Positions 1 through 9,543 of a stretch of 64,000 nucleotides of DNA are shown here, piece by piece. Under the pieces are notes generated by a model. That model ran no database searches. It saw only the letters and a list, made by a program, of their open reading frames with translations, and had not been told where the DNA came from. Made by a program: the position numbers and the translations under genes. This DNA is from Listeria ivanovii subsp. ivanovii (GTDB taxonomy: Bacteria; Bacillota; Bacilli; Lactobacillales; Listeriaceae). The stretch covers positions 160,001 through 224,000 of the forward strand of contig NZ_LT906478.1 of the NCBI RefSeq assembly GCF_900187025.1, written 5' to 3'. How positions within the stretch are numbered: the stretch's first letter is position 1; the number at the start of each line of letters is the position of its first letter.

Positions 1-1
1 A

Positions 2-802
2 AATATGGAACATTTACTGGGTGTTGGAATTGCGATTTCAGGTCTTGTAAACCGTAAAAAAGGGATTGTTATTCGCTCCACCATGCTAGGTTGGGAAAAT
101 GTGGCATTAGAATCAATGTTAAACGTCCACTTCCCAAATATTCCAGTATATGTCGATAAAAATATAAACTGCTATACGCTCGCAGAATTATGGTTAGGTG
201 AAGGCAAACATTCGAATAACTTTGCAACGGTTTCAGTAGGAGCAGGCCTCGGCTTGTCTGTTGTAATAAATCGCCAAATTTATTATGGATCTCAAGGCGG
301 CGCAGGGGAATTTGGTCACACAACTATTCAGCCAGGTGGATATAAGTGTCACTGTGGACAAAAAGGTTGCTTAGAAATGTATGCATCTGAATTTTACTTC
401 CGAAACCGCGGAGAAGAACTTAAGGAAGTCTATCCAACATCGGAATTAAACGATTTTCATTTTGATAGTGTAGCCAAAAGTGCAAGAGCAGGCAATGCGT
501 TGGCAACAGAATTAATGGGGAAAATGGGTGAATATTTAGGATACGGAATCCGTAATATCATCAATACCTTTAATCCGGAAAAAGTTATTATTGTTGGAGA
601 AGGCTTGCACCATCGGGACCTATTCTTAACAAAGATTGACGAGATTGCGTCACAAAACTTTTTTTCGGGGGCTGGCTTCGAAACGGAAATCACGACAACT
701 TCTTTAGAGGATCCTGCATGGTTGCAAGGTGCGGCTTTACTAGTCATCCACCAATTGTTTCAAGTGCCAATCTATGAAGAAGAACAAACATTACTACGTT
801 AA
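2..802 (+). CDS. ROK-family regulator/sugar kinase-like protein, 5' end outside window
   Basis: The frame is open to the window's left edge, so the N-terminus is missing. What remains is the ROK (NagC/XylR/glucokinase) sugar-binding fold: a glycine-rich GAGLGLSV segment, the GAGEFGHTT motif, and the zinc-binding signature CHCGQKGCLE that ROK repressors share. ROK repressors of about 400 residues carry an N-terminal winged helix; about 135 residues are absent here, which fits a repressor whose DNA-binding part lies upstream. It directly precedes the sugar ABC transporter and glycosidase operon, so I infer that it controls that operon in response to a sugar. It matches the position of lmo0178 in L. 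monocytogenes. A ROK kinase cannot be fully excluded without the N-terminus. Confidence 0.85.
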   Translation, partial: NMEHLLGVGIAISGLVNRKKGIVIRSTMLGWENVALESMLNVHFPNIPVYVDKNINCYTLAELWLGEGKHSNNFATVSVGAGLGLSVVINRQIYYGSQGGAGEFGHTTIQPGGYKCHCGQKGCLEMYASEFYFRNRGEELKEVYPTSELNDFHFDSVAKSARAGNALATELMGKMGEYLGYGIRNIINTFNPEKVIIVGEGLHHRDLFLTKIDEIASQNFFSGAGFETEITTTSLEDPAWLQGAALLVIHQLFQVPIYEEEQTLLR

Positions 803-838
803 AAGTTACATAAATTATTTTCAGGAGGTTATTTTTAC

Positions 839-1717
839 ATGGTTGGTATGACTAGGAAGAAAACTCTCTTTTGGCTGTGTATTTTCTTATTGCCCAATTT
901 ACTTGGTTTTCTTATTTTTATCGCAATTCCAATCCTAGGCTCACTCGGTATTAGTTTTACCGATTGGGACCTAGTTAGTACAATTCACTTTACCGGATTT
1001 GACAATTATAAAAGATTATTTAATGATCCGGAATTTTGGAAGTCATTTAGAAATACTGTCACATTTATTATTGGTTACTTGCCTAGTGTCATGATTCTTG
1101 GATTAGCGTGTGCATTAATGCTAAATCAAAAAATTAAACTTAGACCATTTTTTCGAGCGGTGTACTTCCTACCAGTAATTACTTCTTGGGTAGCAGTTTC
1201 ACTTGTTTGGAAATGGTTGTTCAATCCAACGTATGGTCTGATTAATTACTTCTTGTCTTTAATTGGTATTGTAGGGCCGAACTGGTTGACTGATCCGCAA
1301 ACGGCGATGATTGCTGTCATTATTACGAGTGCATGGAAAGATATTGGTTTTGTAATGGTGCTATTTTTGGGCGGGTTACAAAATATTTCTCCATCTTATT
1401 ATGAAGCAGCTAATATGGACGGCGCATCAAAACTTCGCCAGTTATTTTCCATTACTATTCCATTGCTTACACCAACCACATTCTTTGTGACGATAATTTC
1501 GCTAATCAACTCATTCCAGGTGTTTGACCAGGTGATGATTATGACAGAAGGTGGTCCAAGTGGAGCAACGATGACACTCGTTCAAAATATTTACAATCAC
1601 GCATTTAGATACTTTGAAATGGGCTATGCCTCCGCGATGAGTTGGATCTTGTTTATTGTTATTTTCATCATTACAATTATTCAAAATAAACTTCAAAAAA
1701 GGTGGTCCAATTACTAA
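839..1717 (+). CDS. Sugar ABC transporter permease (MalF-like)
   Basis: Integral membrane protein of 292 residues with about six hydrophobic segments. It carries the binding-protein-dependent permease signature around EAANMDGASKLRQLFSITIP (the EAA loop that docks on the ATPase). An AGGAGG ribosome site lies about 10 bases before the ATG. It is the first of two permeases and overlaps the next gene by one base at the stop/start junction. With the second permease and the lipoprotein it forms a CUT1-type oligosaccharide importer. No ATPase gene lies in the cluster, so a shared MsmX-type ATPase encoded elsewhere is likely (family knowledge). Equivalent position: lmo0179. Confidence 0.93.
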   Translation: MVGMTRKKTLFWLCIFLLPNLLGFLIFIAIPILGSLGISFTDWDLVSTIHFTGFDNYKRLFNDPEFWKSFRNTVTFIIGYLPSVMILGLACALMLNQKIKLRPFFRAVYFLPVITSWVAVSLVWKWLFNPTYGLINYFLSLIGIVGPNWLTDPQTAMIAVIITSAWKDIGFVMVLFLGGLQNISPSYYEAANMDGASKLRQLFSITIPLLTPTTFFVTIISLINSFQVFDQVMIMTEGGPSGATMTLVQNIYNHAFRYFEMGYASAMSWILFIVIFIITIIQNKLQKRWSNY

Positions 1718-2565
1718 TGAAAACAGAAAAAAGTGGTTCACCAAAATGGCGACTATTTAAAAATATTTTAACTTATGTCATTATCTGCCTTGGTGGGATA
1801 ATTATGATTATGCCATTTATCTGGATGATCTCGACCGCATTCAAGACAGGTGCAGCAAATATGACATTACCACCCCAATTTATTCCTGAAGATCCAACAA
1901 CGGCGAACTTCACTCAAGTATTTGAAATGTTCCCAATGTTCCGGTTTTTAATTAACTCTGTATTTGTTGCGATTGTAACGACACTTGGACAAATGTTGTT
2001 TTGTTCGATGGCCGCATACGCTTTCGCTCGTATCCCATTCTGGGGCAGAGACAAATTATTTTTACTTTATCTTGCAACAATGATGGTTCCGGCCCAAGTA
2101 ACCATGATTCCTCAATTTATTTTGATGAAACAGTTTGGATGGTTAGATTCTTATGCAGGACTTATCGTACCGGCACTATTCAGCGTATTTGGAACATTTC
2201 TATTACGTCAAGCATTTATGGGCATTCCGAAAGAACTTGAAGAAGCTGCATTCATGGATGGAGCTAACCACTTTACGATTTTCCGCAAAGTTATTTTACC
2301 GCTTGCGAAACCGACTTTTGCCACACTCGGAATTTTGACATTTATGCAGTCTTGGAACAGTTATTTATGGCCATTAATCGTCACAAGCTCACAAGAAATG
2401 GCTACGCTACCTTTAGGACTATCGCTTTTACAAGGTAGATATGGAACAAATTTCGGTTTGATGATGGCGGGAGTGCTTATCAGTGTTATCCCGATTTTAG
2501 CAGTCTACCTTTTTGCTCAAAAATATTTCATTCAAGGAATGGCAATGAGCGGAATGAAAGAATAA
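1717..2565 (+). CDS. Sugar ABC transporter permease (MalG-like)
   Basis: Second permease of the importer, 282 residues, with predicted membrane segments and the EAA-loop motif EEAAFMDGANHFTIFRKVILP. I start it at the ATG that overlaps the previous stop codon (TAATG), because the AAAGGTGG site is correctly spaced for it. An in-frame start 15 bases upstream would extend it by five residues with no better ribosome site. It should pair with the MalF-like subunit in a heterodimeric channel. Equivalent position: lmo0180. Confidence 0.92.
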   Translation: MKTEKSGSPKWRLFKNILTYVIICLGGIIMIMPFIWMISTAFKTGAANMTLPPQFIPEDPTTANFTQVFEMFPMFRFLINSVFVAIVTTLGQMLFCSMAAYAFARIPFWGRDKLFLLYLATMMVPAQVTMIPQFILMKQFGWLDSYAGLIVPALFSVFGTFLLRQAFMGIPKELEEAAFMDGANHFTIFRKVILPLAKPTFATLGILTFMQSWNSYLWPLIVTSSQEMATLPLGLSLLQGRYGTNFGLMMAGVLISVIPILAVYLFAQKYFIQGMAMSGMKE

Positions 2566-2592
2566 AAAACCAACAAAAAAGGAGTGTTACAA

Positions 2593-3849
2593 ATGAAAAA
2601 AGGTTTATTATTATTAATGGTTGTTGTCCTGTCAGTATTTGGTCTCTCGGCATGTGGTGGAAGCAGTGGAAGTAGCGATAAAACAGAAATCACGTATTAT
2701 CAATTCTCTGCCCCTGCTGATGGAAAAGCGCTAGATGAAATGGTTAAAGAATTTGAAAAGCAAAATCCTGATATCAAAGTAAAAGTGCAAACAATCGCTT
2801 ATAATGATTATTTCACAAAACTCCAAACACAAATTGCTGGTGGAGACGCGCCAGATGCCTTTGAACTTAACTACGAAACATTTGTTCAATACGCTGAAAA
2901 AGGTGTGCTTGCGGACTTAACAAGTTATATCAAGGAAGATAAAGATTTTGATCCATCCACATTGAATAAAGAAGCATACGATGCCTTCAAATATGAAGAC
3001 AAACAATACGGCATGGTAGAAAGTTTCTCGAATGTAGTGACAATCTATAATAAAGACCTTTTTGACAAAGCTGGTGTTGATTATCCTACAGCTGACTGGA
3101 CTTGGAAAGACGAGCAGGCAGCAGCAGAAAAATTAACGGATGCTAAAAATAAAGTTTGGGGAACTTCTCAACCAGTAACAATGAATGAATTCTACAAAGT
3201 AGCGGCACAAAATGGTGGTTCGATTTTCAATGAAGATATGACAGCTACAACGATTAACAGCCCTGAAAATGTAGAAGCGCTAACACATTTGACGAGTGAA
3301 GTGACAGATTCAAAAGTGGCACCATCACCATCTGATTTATCTGGTCAATTACCAGAAGACTTATTCATGAATGGTCAAATCGCTATGCTCCACACAGGTA
3401 TTTGGTTATTCGATATGTTCCAAGATGCACCATTTAAATGGGACGTGCAAATCGAAGCAGGAAATACACAAAAAGCAACTCATTTCTTCGCTAACGGTAT
3501 CGGTGTTTCTAAAGACTCAGATAAAAAAGAAGCAGCATTTAAATTTGCATCATTCATGAGTGCGAATGAAGAAGCTGCGAAAATCAGAATTGAAAATAAC
3601 TGGGAACTTCCAGCAACTGAAAACAAAGAAATTTTGCAACCATATTTAGATGCAACTCCTCCAGATAACAGAGAAGCGGTATTTGAATCCTTACAATATA
3701 TGGTATTGCCTCCAGTTGTGAAAGATTGGAACAAAATCAGTGATTATACCAATTCAGAATTCGAAAAAGTGCTAAATGGCGATTCAACTCCAGAAAAAGC
3801 ACTGAAAAACAGTGAAGATAATATTAACAAAACTATGGGTTTTAAATAA
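2593..3849 (+). CDS. Sugar ABC transporter substrate-binding lipoprotein
   Basis: Extracellular solute-binding protein family 1, 418 residues. It has a lysine-led signal peptide ending in a lipobox (LSAC), so it should be lipid-anchored on the outer face of the membrane. An AAAGGAG site sits 8 bases before the chosen ATG; an in-frame GTG nine bases upstream overlaps that site and is less likely. It is 27 bases after the permease pair. The linked GH31 and GH13 enzymes suggest it binds alpha-linked gluco-oligosaccharides, but the exact ligand cannot be read from sequence. Equivalent position: lmo0181. Confidence 0.93.
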   Translation: MKKGLLLLMVVVLSVFGLSACGGSSGSSDKTEITYYQFSAPADGKALDEMVKEFEKQNPDIKVKVQTIAYNDYFTKLQTQIAGGDAPDAFELNYETFVQYAEKGVLADLTSYIKEDKDFDPSTLNKEAYDAFKYEDKQYGMVESFSNVVTIYNKDLFDKAGVDYPTADWTWKDEQAAAEKLTDAKNKVWGTSQPVTMNEFYKVAAQNGGSIFNEDMTATTINSPENVEALTHLTSEVTDSKVAPSPSDLSGQLPEDLFMNGQIAMLHTGIWLFDMFQDAPFKWDVQIEAGNTQKATHFFANGIGVSKDSDKKEAAFKFASFMSANEEAAKIRIENNWELPATENKEILQPYLDATPPDNREAVFESLQYMVLPPVVKDWNKISDYTNSEFEKVLNGDSTPEKALKNSEDNINKTMGFK

Positions 3850-3857
3850 GTAAAAAG

Positions 3858-3915
3858 AGTGGCAGGGACGTTTGTAAGTTTCTAGAAATTAGAGCTTAGA
3901 AATAAGACTGCCACT
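3858..3915 (+). promoter_or_regulatory. Long-loop inverted repeat between lipoprotein and GH31 genes
   Basis: AGTGGCAG (3858-3865) and CTGCCACT (3908-3915) are exact complements separated by 42 bases. There is no T-run typical of a full terminator. It lies in the only sizeable gap of the operon, after the binding-protein gene. It may be an mRNA-stabilising or partial-termination element that keeps binding-protein expression above that of the enzymes. This is inference. Confidence 0.35.
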
Positions 3916-3943
3916 TTAGTATATCTAAGGAAGGAAAAGTGTC

Positions 3944-6900
3944 ATGTCTAAATTCACAAAATTAATGCAGGGTTACTTACATTTAATAGAAGGAAAAAAT
4001 GAAAAAATTAAGCCGATTCTTGTAGAAACAAAGCCAGATCTAGCAAATGATTCTGTACTTGAAATAGCTTCATGGTTATGGCTAAGTAGTAAAATTAATC
4101 ATTTTAACAAAATAGAAGTAGAACCAGTGATAGCATTTTTGGTAGCAAATTGGGATCGCCCAGAAAAATCAGTTTGGGGTTCTCCAGAAAAAGATATCTA
4201 TTTAGCAACGATTTCTAGTGTCTACTCTGCTTTGTTAGATGTGAAAAATACTTTTCCTAAACCTGAACTACAACAGACGATTACAACCATTCGCGATTAT
4301 TGCTTTAATAATTTGCTCAAAGGCGATAGCATTCTAACTGGATTAAGTACTCGAAAAGTTTCTACCGATCAATTACTATCTGTGCTTCCATTTGGCCTTT
4401 TTTCACCAGAAGATTTAGTAATGGTCGCTGCAGTGGGTAAAATGGAACAACAATTAGTACAGGATGACGGTGTTTTGCCTTATTCAGGTGCGCCGACAGT
4501 TAGTTCTCTTGCAACAGCTATGATGGCTCTTTACTTTTTGGAAAAAAGTGACCAAGATAAAGCACTACATTACTTAAATATGGCGATGAAACTAGAAGAT
4601 AATGATAAACTTGGCGAAACTTTCATTGAAATAAATCAAGTGTTCCGTTCGATGGAAAGTGAGGTTGCTGCACACATTTTACATAATCCATTTGGTAATG
4701 ACAATCGCTATGAGAAGCAACTTACGGAACGTACGCCGCATTATCCGGAGACGGAAATGCATTTTTCGGCAGCGTGTGAAGTGATTTCGGAAGAAGCAGC
4801 TATCCAAGTGGAGCTGATTGTAAAAGAAAAAGACTGGACAATTTTGTGCGAAAAAAAAGAGGAAAATGGTGTGCAAATTTGGGAAGCGCTCGTTCCACCG
4901 CTAGAAGAAGTTGGTGAATATACGTATTACTTCCAAGCTACTTTAAAGAACCAGGAAACTTTGGCATCAGAAGAATATTTAGTGGAATCGATTTGGAAAC
5001 ATTGGTCAGAAGAAGCCGCTGTTTGTGAGACGGAGCAAGGTCTAATAGTGCTGTTTAAAGAAAATCCATCAAGCATATTGCCAATTGAGTTTGTGATGAA
5101 CGAGGAAGAGCTTGTTGTACGAATGAAACCAACTTTTGACGTGGAAAAAGTGAAAACTAAATCCACAGGGCGAATGAAAAAAGCCGATTTAGAGATTATT
5201 GTTACGAATAATCCTGTACGAATGGAAGTTCACTATAAAAACAATTTAATCCTAGAGTCGCATAAAATTTACCCGGCGCTTCAATGGTATACCGATAAAA
5301 TAGGAATAATCAACAAGGTCAAACTACATTTAGATGCACCTAAAGAGGAAGAGTATTATGGATTTGGGGAAAGATATAATGCGCTTGGTCAACGCGGAAA
5401 TGTGCTTGATTGCTTTGTTTACAACCAATACCGCGACCAAGGAACAAGAACTTACATCCCAATGCCGTTTTACCACACAAACCGAGATTACAGTGTTTTT
5501 GTAGATACAGCTCGTTACACTAGTTTTGATTTAGGCAACCAATTAGCCGATAAACATACTATTACTGTCGAAATAAACGGCTGTGATACAGATATTTGCT
5601 TGTTACTCGGAGATATTCCAAGTGCAGTTGCAAGTTATATGGAAAAAACTGGCAAACCAGCGATGATACCAGTTTGGGCGCTTGGTCCTTGGATGTCTAG
5701 TAACAACTGGGACCGCGAATCGATTGTACGAACCGAAATAGAAACTACCCAAGAATTACAAATTCCTTCTACGGTTGTTGTATTAGAGCAATGGAGTGAT
5801 GAAGCAACTTATTATATGTTTAATGACGCCGAATATGCTGAAAAAGACCCTTCTGAAGCATACCATTACGATGAAATTAAATTCCCATCATGGGGAAGAT
5901 GGCCGAATCCAAAGGGAATGGTTGATTATGTTCATGAAAATAATATGAAATTGATTCTATGGCAAATCCCCATCCAAAAATATCTCAATCGCCAGCAACA
6001 TCCACTAAAAGACCGGGAAGAAGCTTACATGACTGAAAAAGGTTATGTGGTGAAAAATCCAGACGGAACCCCATATCGTATCCCAGAAAATTGGTTTACA
6101 GAAAGTTTAATCATGGATTTTTCGAATGAAGAAGGAAAAAAATGGTGGTTTGATAAGCGCCAATACTTAATTGATATCGGTGTAGATGGCTTTAAAACAG
6201 ATGGCGGTGAATTTGTCTTTGGTGAAGGATTACAATTTGCTGATGGTAGACACGGCGATGAAATGAGAAACCTCTATCCAAATGATTATATCGAAGCTTA
6301 TTATGATTTTGCACAACAAAATGATGGCATGACATTTAGTCGTGCTGGATATACTGGTGCACAACGGTTCCCTGCTCACTGGGCGGGTGACGAGCGTTCA
6401 ACTTTTGATGCGTTTAGAAGGTCTTTAATTGCAGGATTATCAGCCGGATTTTCAGGTATTCCGTTTTGGAGTTTTGATTTTGCTGGATTTAATGGTGATA
6501 TTCCGACTGCTGAATTATTTATCCGTTCAGCACAAATGGCTACATTTTGCCCAATTATGCAGTATCATGCCGAAAGTAAAGGAGAATTCAATCAAGATCG
6601 TACCCCGTGGAACATTGCATCAAGAACTGGTGATGATACAGTAATCCCGATTTATCGTCATTTTGCGAATGTACGAATGAATATTTTACCTTACATTTAT
6701 AATGAATCGCGTAAATGTGTCGAAACTGGTTTACCAATGATGCGTGCCCTTTTGCTTGATTATAAAGAAGACCCACGTGTGTCAGATATGTACGATCAAT
6801 ATTTATTTGGTGAAGCAATGCTGATTGCTCCAGTTATTGAAGACGGCGTTCGTTCAAGAGAAGTATATTTACCAGAAGGAACTTGGTATGATTTCTGGAC

Positions 6901-7246
6901 AAATACACGAGTAAGTGGTCCAACATTACGCAAATGTAAAGCAGAAAAAGAAGAAATCCCAGTATTTATCCGCGGTGGAAAAGCAATTCTATGCAACGTA
7001 GATAGTTCGTTATCACTAGGATCATGGGTCGGAAATACAGTGATAGAATATGATACGCCACTTTTGAAAATTTATCTGGATAGAGATTTTACAGAAGAAA
7101 TTACCGACCATTTAGGTGAAAACTGGTTAGTAGAAGTGACTACTATCGCTAATGAAATAACAGTTTCCGTTCAAACGAATACACCAAATTTCGAAGTTGA
7201 AGTGATCGGTGCAACGAAAAAAGTACAAATAAAGAAAGGAAGATAA
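3944..7246 (+). CDS. Glycoside hydrolase family 31 enzyme with long N-terminal extension
   Basis: Predicted intracellular alpha-glycosidase (alpha-glucosidase or alpha-xylosidase) of 1100 residues. The GH31 (beta/alpha)8 barrel occupies about residues 580-920: the nucleophile motif GFKTDGGE puts the catalytic Asp at residue 753, and HWAGDE puts the acid/base Asp at 816. The first ~400 residues precede the usual GH31 N-terminal domain and I do not recognise them. No signal peptide is visible, so it should act on imported oligosaccharides. An AGGAAGGA site is 8 bases before the ATG. The next gene begins two bases after its stop. KTDGGE, rather than WNDMNE, resembles the alpha-xylosidase-type branch of the family. 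Equivalent position: lmo0182. Confidence 0.93.
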   Translation: MSKFTKLMQGYLHLIEGKNEKIKPILVETKPDLANDSVLEIASWLWLSSKINHFNKIEVEPVIAFLVANWDRPEKSVWGSPEKDIYLATISSVYSALLDVKNTFPKPELQQTITTIRDYCFNNLLKGDSILTGLSTRKVSTDQLLSVLPFGLFSPEDLVMVAAVGKMEQQLVQDDGVLPYSGAPTVSSLATAMMALYFLEKSDQDKALHYLNMAMKLEDNDKLGETFIEINQVFRSMESEVAAHILHNPFGNDNRYEKQLTERTPHYPETEMHFSAACEVISEEAAIQVELIVKEKDWTILCEKKEENGVQIWEALVPPLEEVGEYTYYFQATLKNQETLASEEYLVESIWKHWSEEAAVCETEQGLIVLFKENPSSILPIEFVMNEEELVVRMKPTFDVEKVKTKSTGRMKKADLEIIVTNNPVRMEVHYKNNLILESHKIYPALQWYTDKIGIINKVKLHLDAPKEEEYYGFGERYNALGQRGNVLDCFVYNQYRDQGTRTYIPMPFYHTNRDYSVFVDTARYTSFDLGNQLADKHTITVEINGCDTDICLLLGDIPSAVASYMEKTGKPAMIPVWALGPWMSSNNWDRESIVRTEIETTQELQIPSTVVVLEQWSDEATYYMFNDAEYAEKDPSEAYHYDEIKFPSWGRWPNPKGMVDYVHENNMKLILWQIPIQKYLNRQQHPLKDREEAYMTEKGYVVKNPDGTPYRIPENWFTESLIMDFSNEEGKKWWFDKRQYLIDIGVDGFKTDGGEFVFGEGLQFADGRHGDEMRNLYPNDYIEAYYDFAQQNDGMTFSRAGYTGAQRFPAHWAGDERSTFDAFRRSLIAGLSAGFSGIPFWSFDFAGFNGDIPTAELFIRSAQMATFCPIMQYHAESKGEFNQDRTPWNIASRTGDDTVIPIYRHFANVRMNILPYIYNESRKCVETGLPMMRALLLDYKEDPRVSDMYDQYLFGEAMLIAPVIEDGVRSREVYLPEGTWYDFWTNTRVSGPTLRKCKAEKEEIPVFIRGGKAILCNVDSSLSLGSWVGNTVIEYDTPLLKIYLDRDFTEEITDHLGENWLVEVTTIANEITVSVQTNTPNFEVEVIGATKKVQIKKGR

Positions 7247-7248
7247 CG

Positions 7249-9540
7249 ATGGATGCTTCCACAAGTTTTGCCATTTTACCATCTAATGTTAAAGAAAAAA
7301 CGGCTTTCCCAAAGAGAGTCAATCAAATAAAAACGGCTTCCTGGGCAGACAATTGCTTATCAGGCACCCTAGATATCGGTCATTTTCATTGTTATTTTGT
7401 GAATGATAAAATAGCTAGAGTAATTGTAAATCCATTTGGAGAAGTAGATTCGACTGCCTCAATTGCTGCAATTCATGATACAACGAAACAAGCTGCAAAA
7501 TTTGCTGAAACGAGCGATTATTACCAGCTGCATTTTGCGGACAAACAAATTTATATTTACAAACAACCATTCCAAATCATCATGAAACAAGGAAGTAAAG
7601 TCATTTTTCAAACAGAAGGACTTGCGATTAACCGCAATAAAGCACACCAAATCTCCGTTCAGAGCAGACAAGAAACAGCTGTTTTTGGTCTGGGAGAAAA
7701 AACAGGTGGTCTAAATAAAGCGGGTTCGATCATTAGTATGTGGAATACCGATGTTTATAGCCCACATAATAAAGATACCGTCGAATTATATCAGTCCATT
7801 CCATTTATGATTGCGGATACGGAAGAAACGACATATGGCTTATTCTATGATAATTCCTACCGAACAGAATTCGATTTTCAAAGTTTTGAAGATATGTATA
7901 CGATTCTTGCAGAAGGAGGCCAGGCAAACTTCTATGTTATCTTTGGAGATGACATAAAAGAAGTAGTTGCTAGCTATACGGACCTAACAGGAAAAACGCC
8001 GCTTCCTCCAAAATGGTCTCTAGGTTATCATCAATCAAGATATAGCTATACCTCAGAAGAAGAAGTAGAACGCATTGCAAATACATTTAAAGAAAAAGAA
8101 ATTCCACTTGATTGTGTTTTTATGGATATTCATTATATGGATGATTTCCGAGTATTTACCTTCAACCCGGATACTTTTCCAAATGGTCCAGAATTAATTG
8201 CACGACTCAAAGAACAAAACATTGATGTAGTTCCCATTGTCGACCCTGGAATTAAAAAAGATGTCGATTACGCTGTTTACCAAGAAGGAATTAAGCATAA
8301 TCATTTCTGTCGTAAATTAGAAGGGGAGATTTATTATGGTGAAGTTTGGCCAGGTGTCAGCGCTTTTCCAGATTTTCTAAGTACAACTGTTCAAAATTGG
8401 TGGGGTAATCTGCATAAATTTTACACGGATTTAGGGGTTCGTGGTATTTGGAACGATATGAATGAACCTTCCGTATTTAATGAAAGTAAAACGATGGACT
8501 TAGATGTGGTCCATAATTTGGATGGGGAAACAATCACTCATAAAGAAGCGCATAACTTATACGGATTATATATGAGTAAAGCTACTTTTGAAGGACTAAA
8601 ACGTCTAGTTCCAAACGAGCGACCGTTTTCACTTACTCGTGCAGGATATGCTGGTGTTCAGCGTTACTCTGCAGTATGGACTGGAGATAATCGTAGCCAC
8701 TGGGAGCATTTAGAAATGTCGTTACCAATGATTATGAATTTAGGATTGTCTGGTGTGGCGTTTACTGGTGCGGACGTTGGCGGATTTTCATCTGATTGTA
8801 CAAAAGAAATGCTAATACGTTGGACGCAAGCGGGTGCGTTTTTGCCGTATTTCAGAAATCACTCGGTTCAAGATAGTATTTACCAGGAACCATGGGCATT
8901 TGGACCGGATGCGGAGAAAATTGTGAAGCAATACATTGAACTTCGCTATGCCTTTTTACCGTATATTTATACAGAATTTCAAAAAACAGCAGAGACTGGT
9001 CTGCCACTTGTACGACCGCTATATATGGAATTTAATGGCGAGCGGGACTTAATTCAAGTAAATGATGAGTTTATGCTTGGTGAAAATATCTTAGTTGCTC
9101 CAATCGTTCGTGAAGGACAAGTAAAACGTCTAGTTCGTTTACCCAAAGGAACATGGTTTAACTATTGGACAAAAGAGAAAATAGAAGGCGGAGGCTATAT
9201 TATTGCAGATGCACCGATGGATACGATGCCAATTTATATTAAAGCAGGGACAATTTTACCCATTGGAAGTAATGTTCAAAATACAAAAGAAACACAAAGT
9301 TTAGTACTTGAAGTATACTTAGCAAATGGCAAGGCAGCAGGATACGTGTATAATGATGATGGTAAAAGCTATCAATATGAGCAAGGCGAACTTTCTAAGA
9401 CAGAACTCACTGCTTCTCTGCAAAATGGCGAAGTACAAGTGAACGCGAGTCATAATGGTAAGCTAAATCTACAATTAGAAATCACCACAATTCAAGTTTT
9501 TGGTGAAAAAACAAACAAAATTATAAGGGCGGGAATCTAA
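7249..9540 (+). CDS. Alpha-glucosidase, glycoside hydrolase family 31
   Basis: A 763-residue GH31 enzyme with the canonical nucleophile block WNDMNEPS (Asp403) and the acid/base block WTGDNRSHW (Asp480). The barrel is preceded by the usual beta-sandwich N-domain and followed by beta-domains. It lacks a signal peptide, so it is probably cytoplasmic and hydrolyses terminal alpha-glucosidic bonds of imported sugars. The AAAGGAAG ribosome site lies inside the end of the upstream GH31 gene, so the two are probably translationally coupled. Two distinct GH31 enzymes in one operon suggest a substrate with more than one linkage type. Equivalent position: lmo0183. Confidence 0.94.
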   Translation: MDASTSFAILPSNVKEKTAFPKRVNQIKTASWADNCLSGTLDIGHFHCYFVNDKIARVIVNPFGEVDSTASIAAIHDTTKQAAKFAETSDYYQLHFADKQIYIYKQPFQIIMKQGSKVIFQTEGLAINRNKAHQISVQSRQETAVFGLGEKTGGLNKAGSIISMWNTDVYSPHNKDTVELYQSIPFMIADTEETTYGLFYDNSYRTEFDFQSFEDMYTILAEGGQANFYVIFGDDIKEVVASYTDLTGKTPLPPKWSLGYHQSRYSYTSEEEVERIANTFKEKEIPLDCVFMDIHYMDDFRVFTFNPDTFPNGPELIARLKEQNIDVVPIVDPGIKKDVDYAVYQEGIKHNHFCRKLEGEIYYGEVWPGVSAFPDFLSTTVQNWWGNLHKFYTDLGVRGIWNDMNEPSVFNESKTMDLDVVHNLDGETITHKEAHNLYGLYMSKATFEGLKRLVPNERPFSLTRAGYAGVQRYSAVWTGDNRSHWEHLEMSLPMIMNLGLSGVAFTGADVGGFSSDCTKEMLIRWTQAGAFLPYFRNHSVQDSIYQEPWAFGPDAEKIVKQYIELRYAFLPYIYTEFQKTAETGLPLVRPLYMEFNGERDLIQVNDEFMLGENILVAPIVREGQVKRLVRLPKGTWFNYWTKEKIEGGGYIIADAPMDTMPIYIKAGTILPIGSNVQNTKETQSLVLEVYLANGKAAGYVYNDDGKSYQYEQGELSKTELTASLQNGEVQVNASHNGKLNLQLEITTIQVFGEKTNKIIRAGI

Positions 9541-9543
9541 AAA

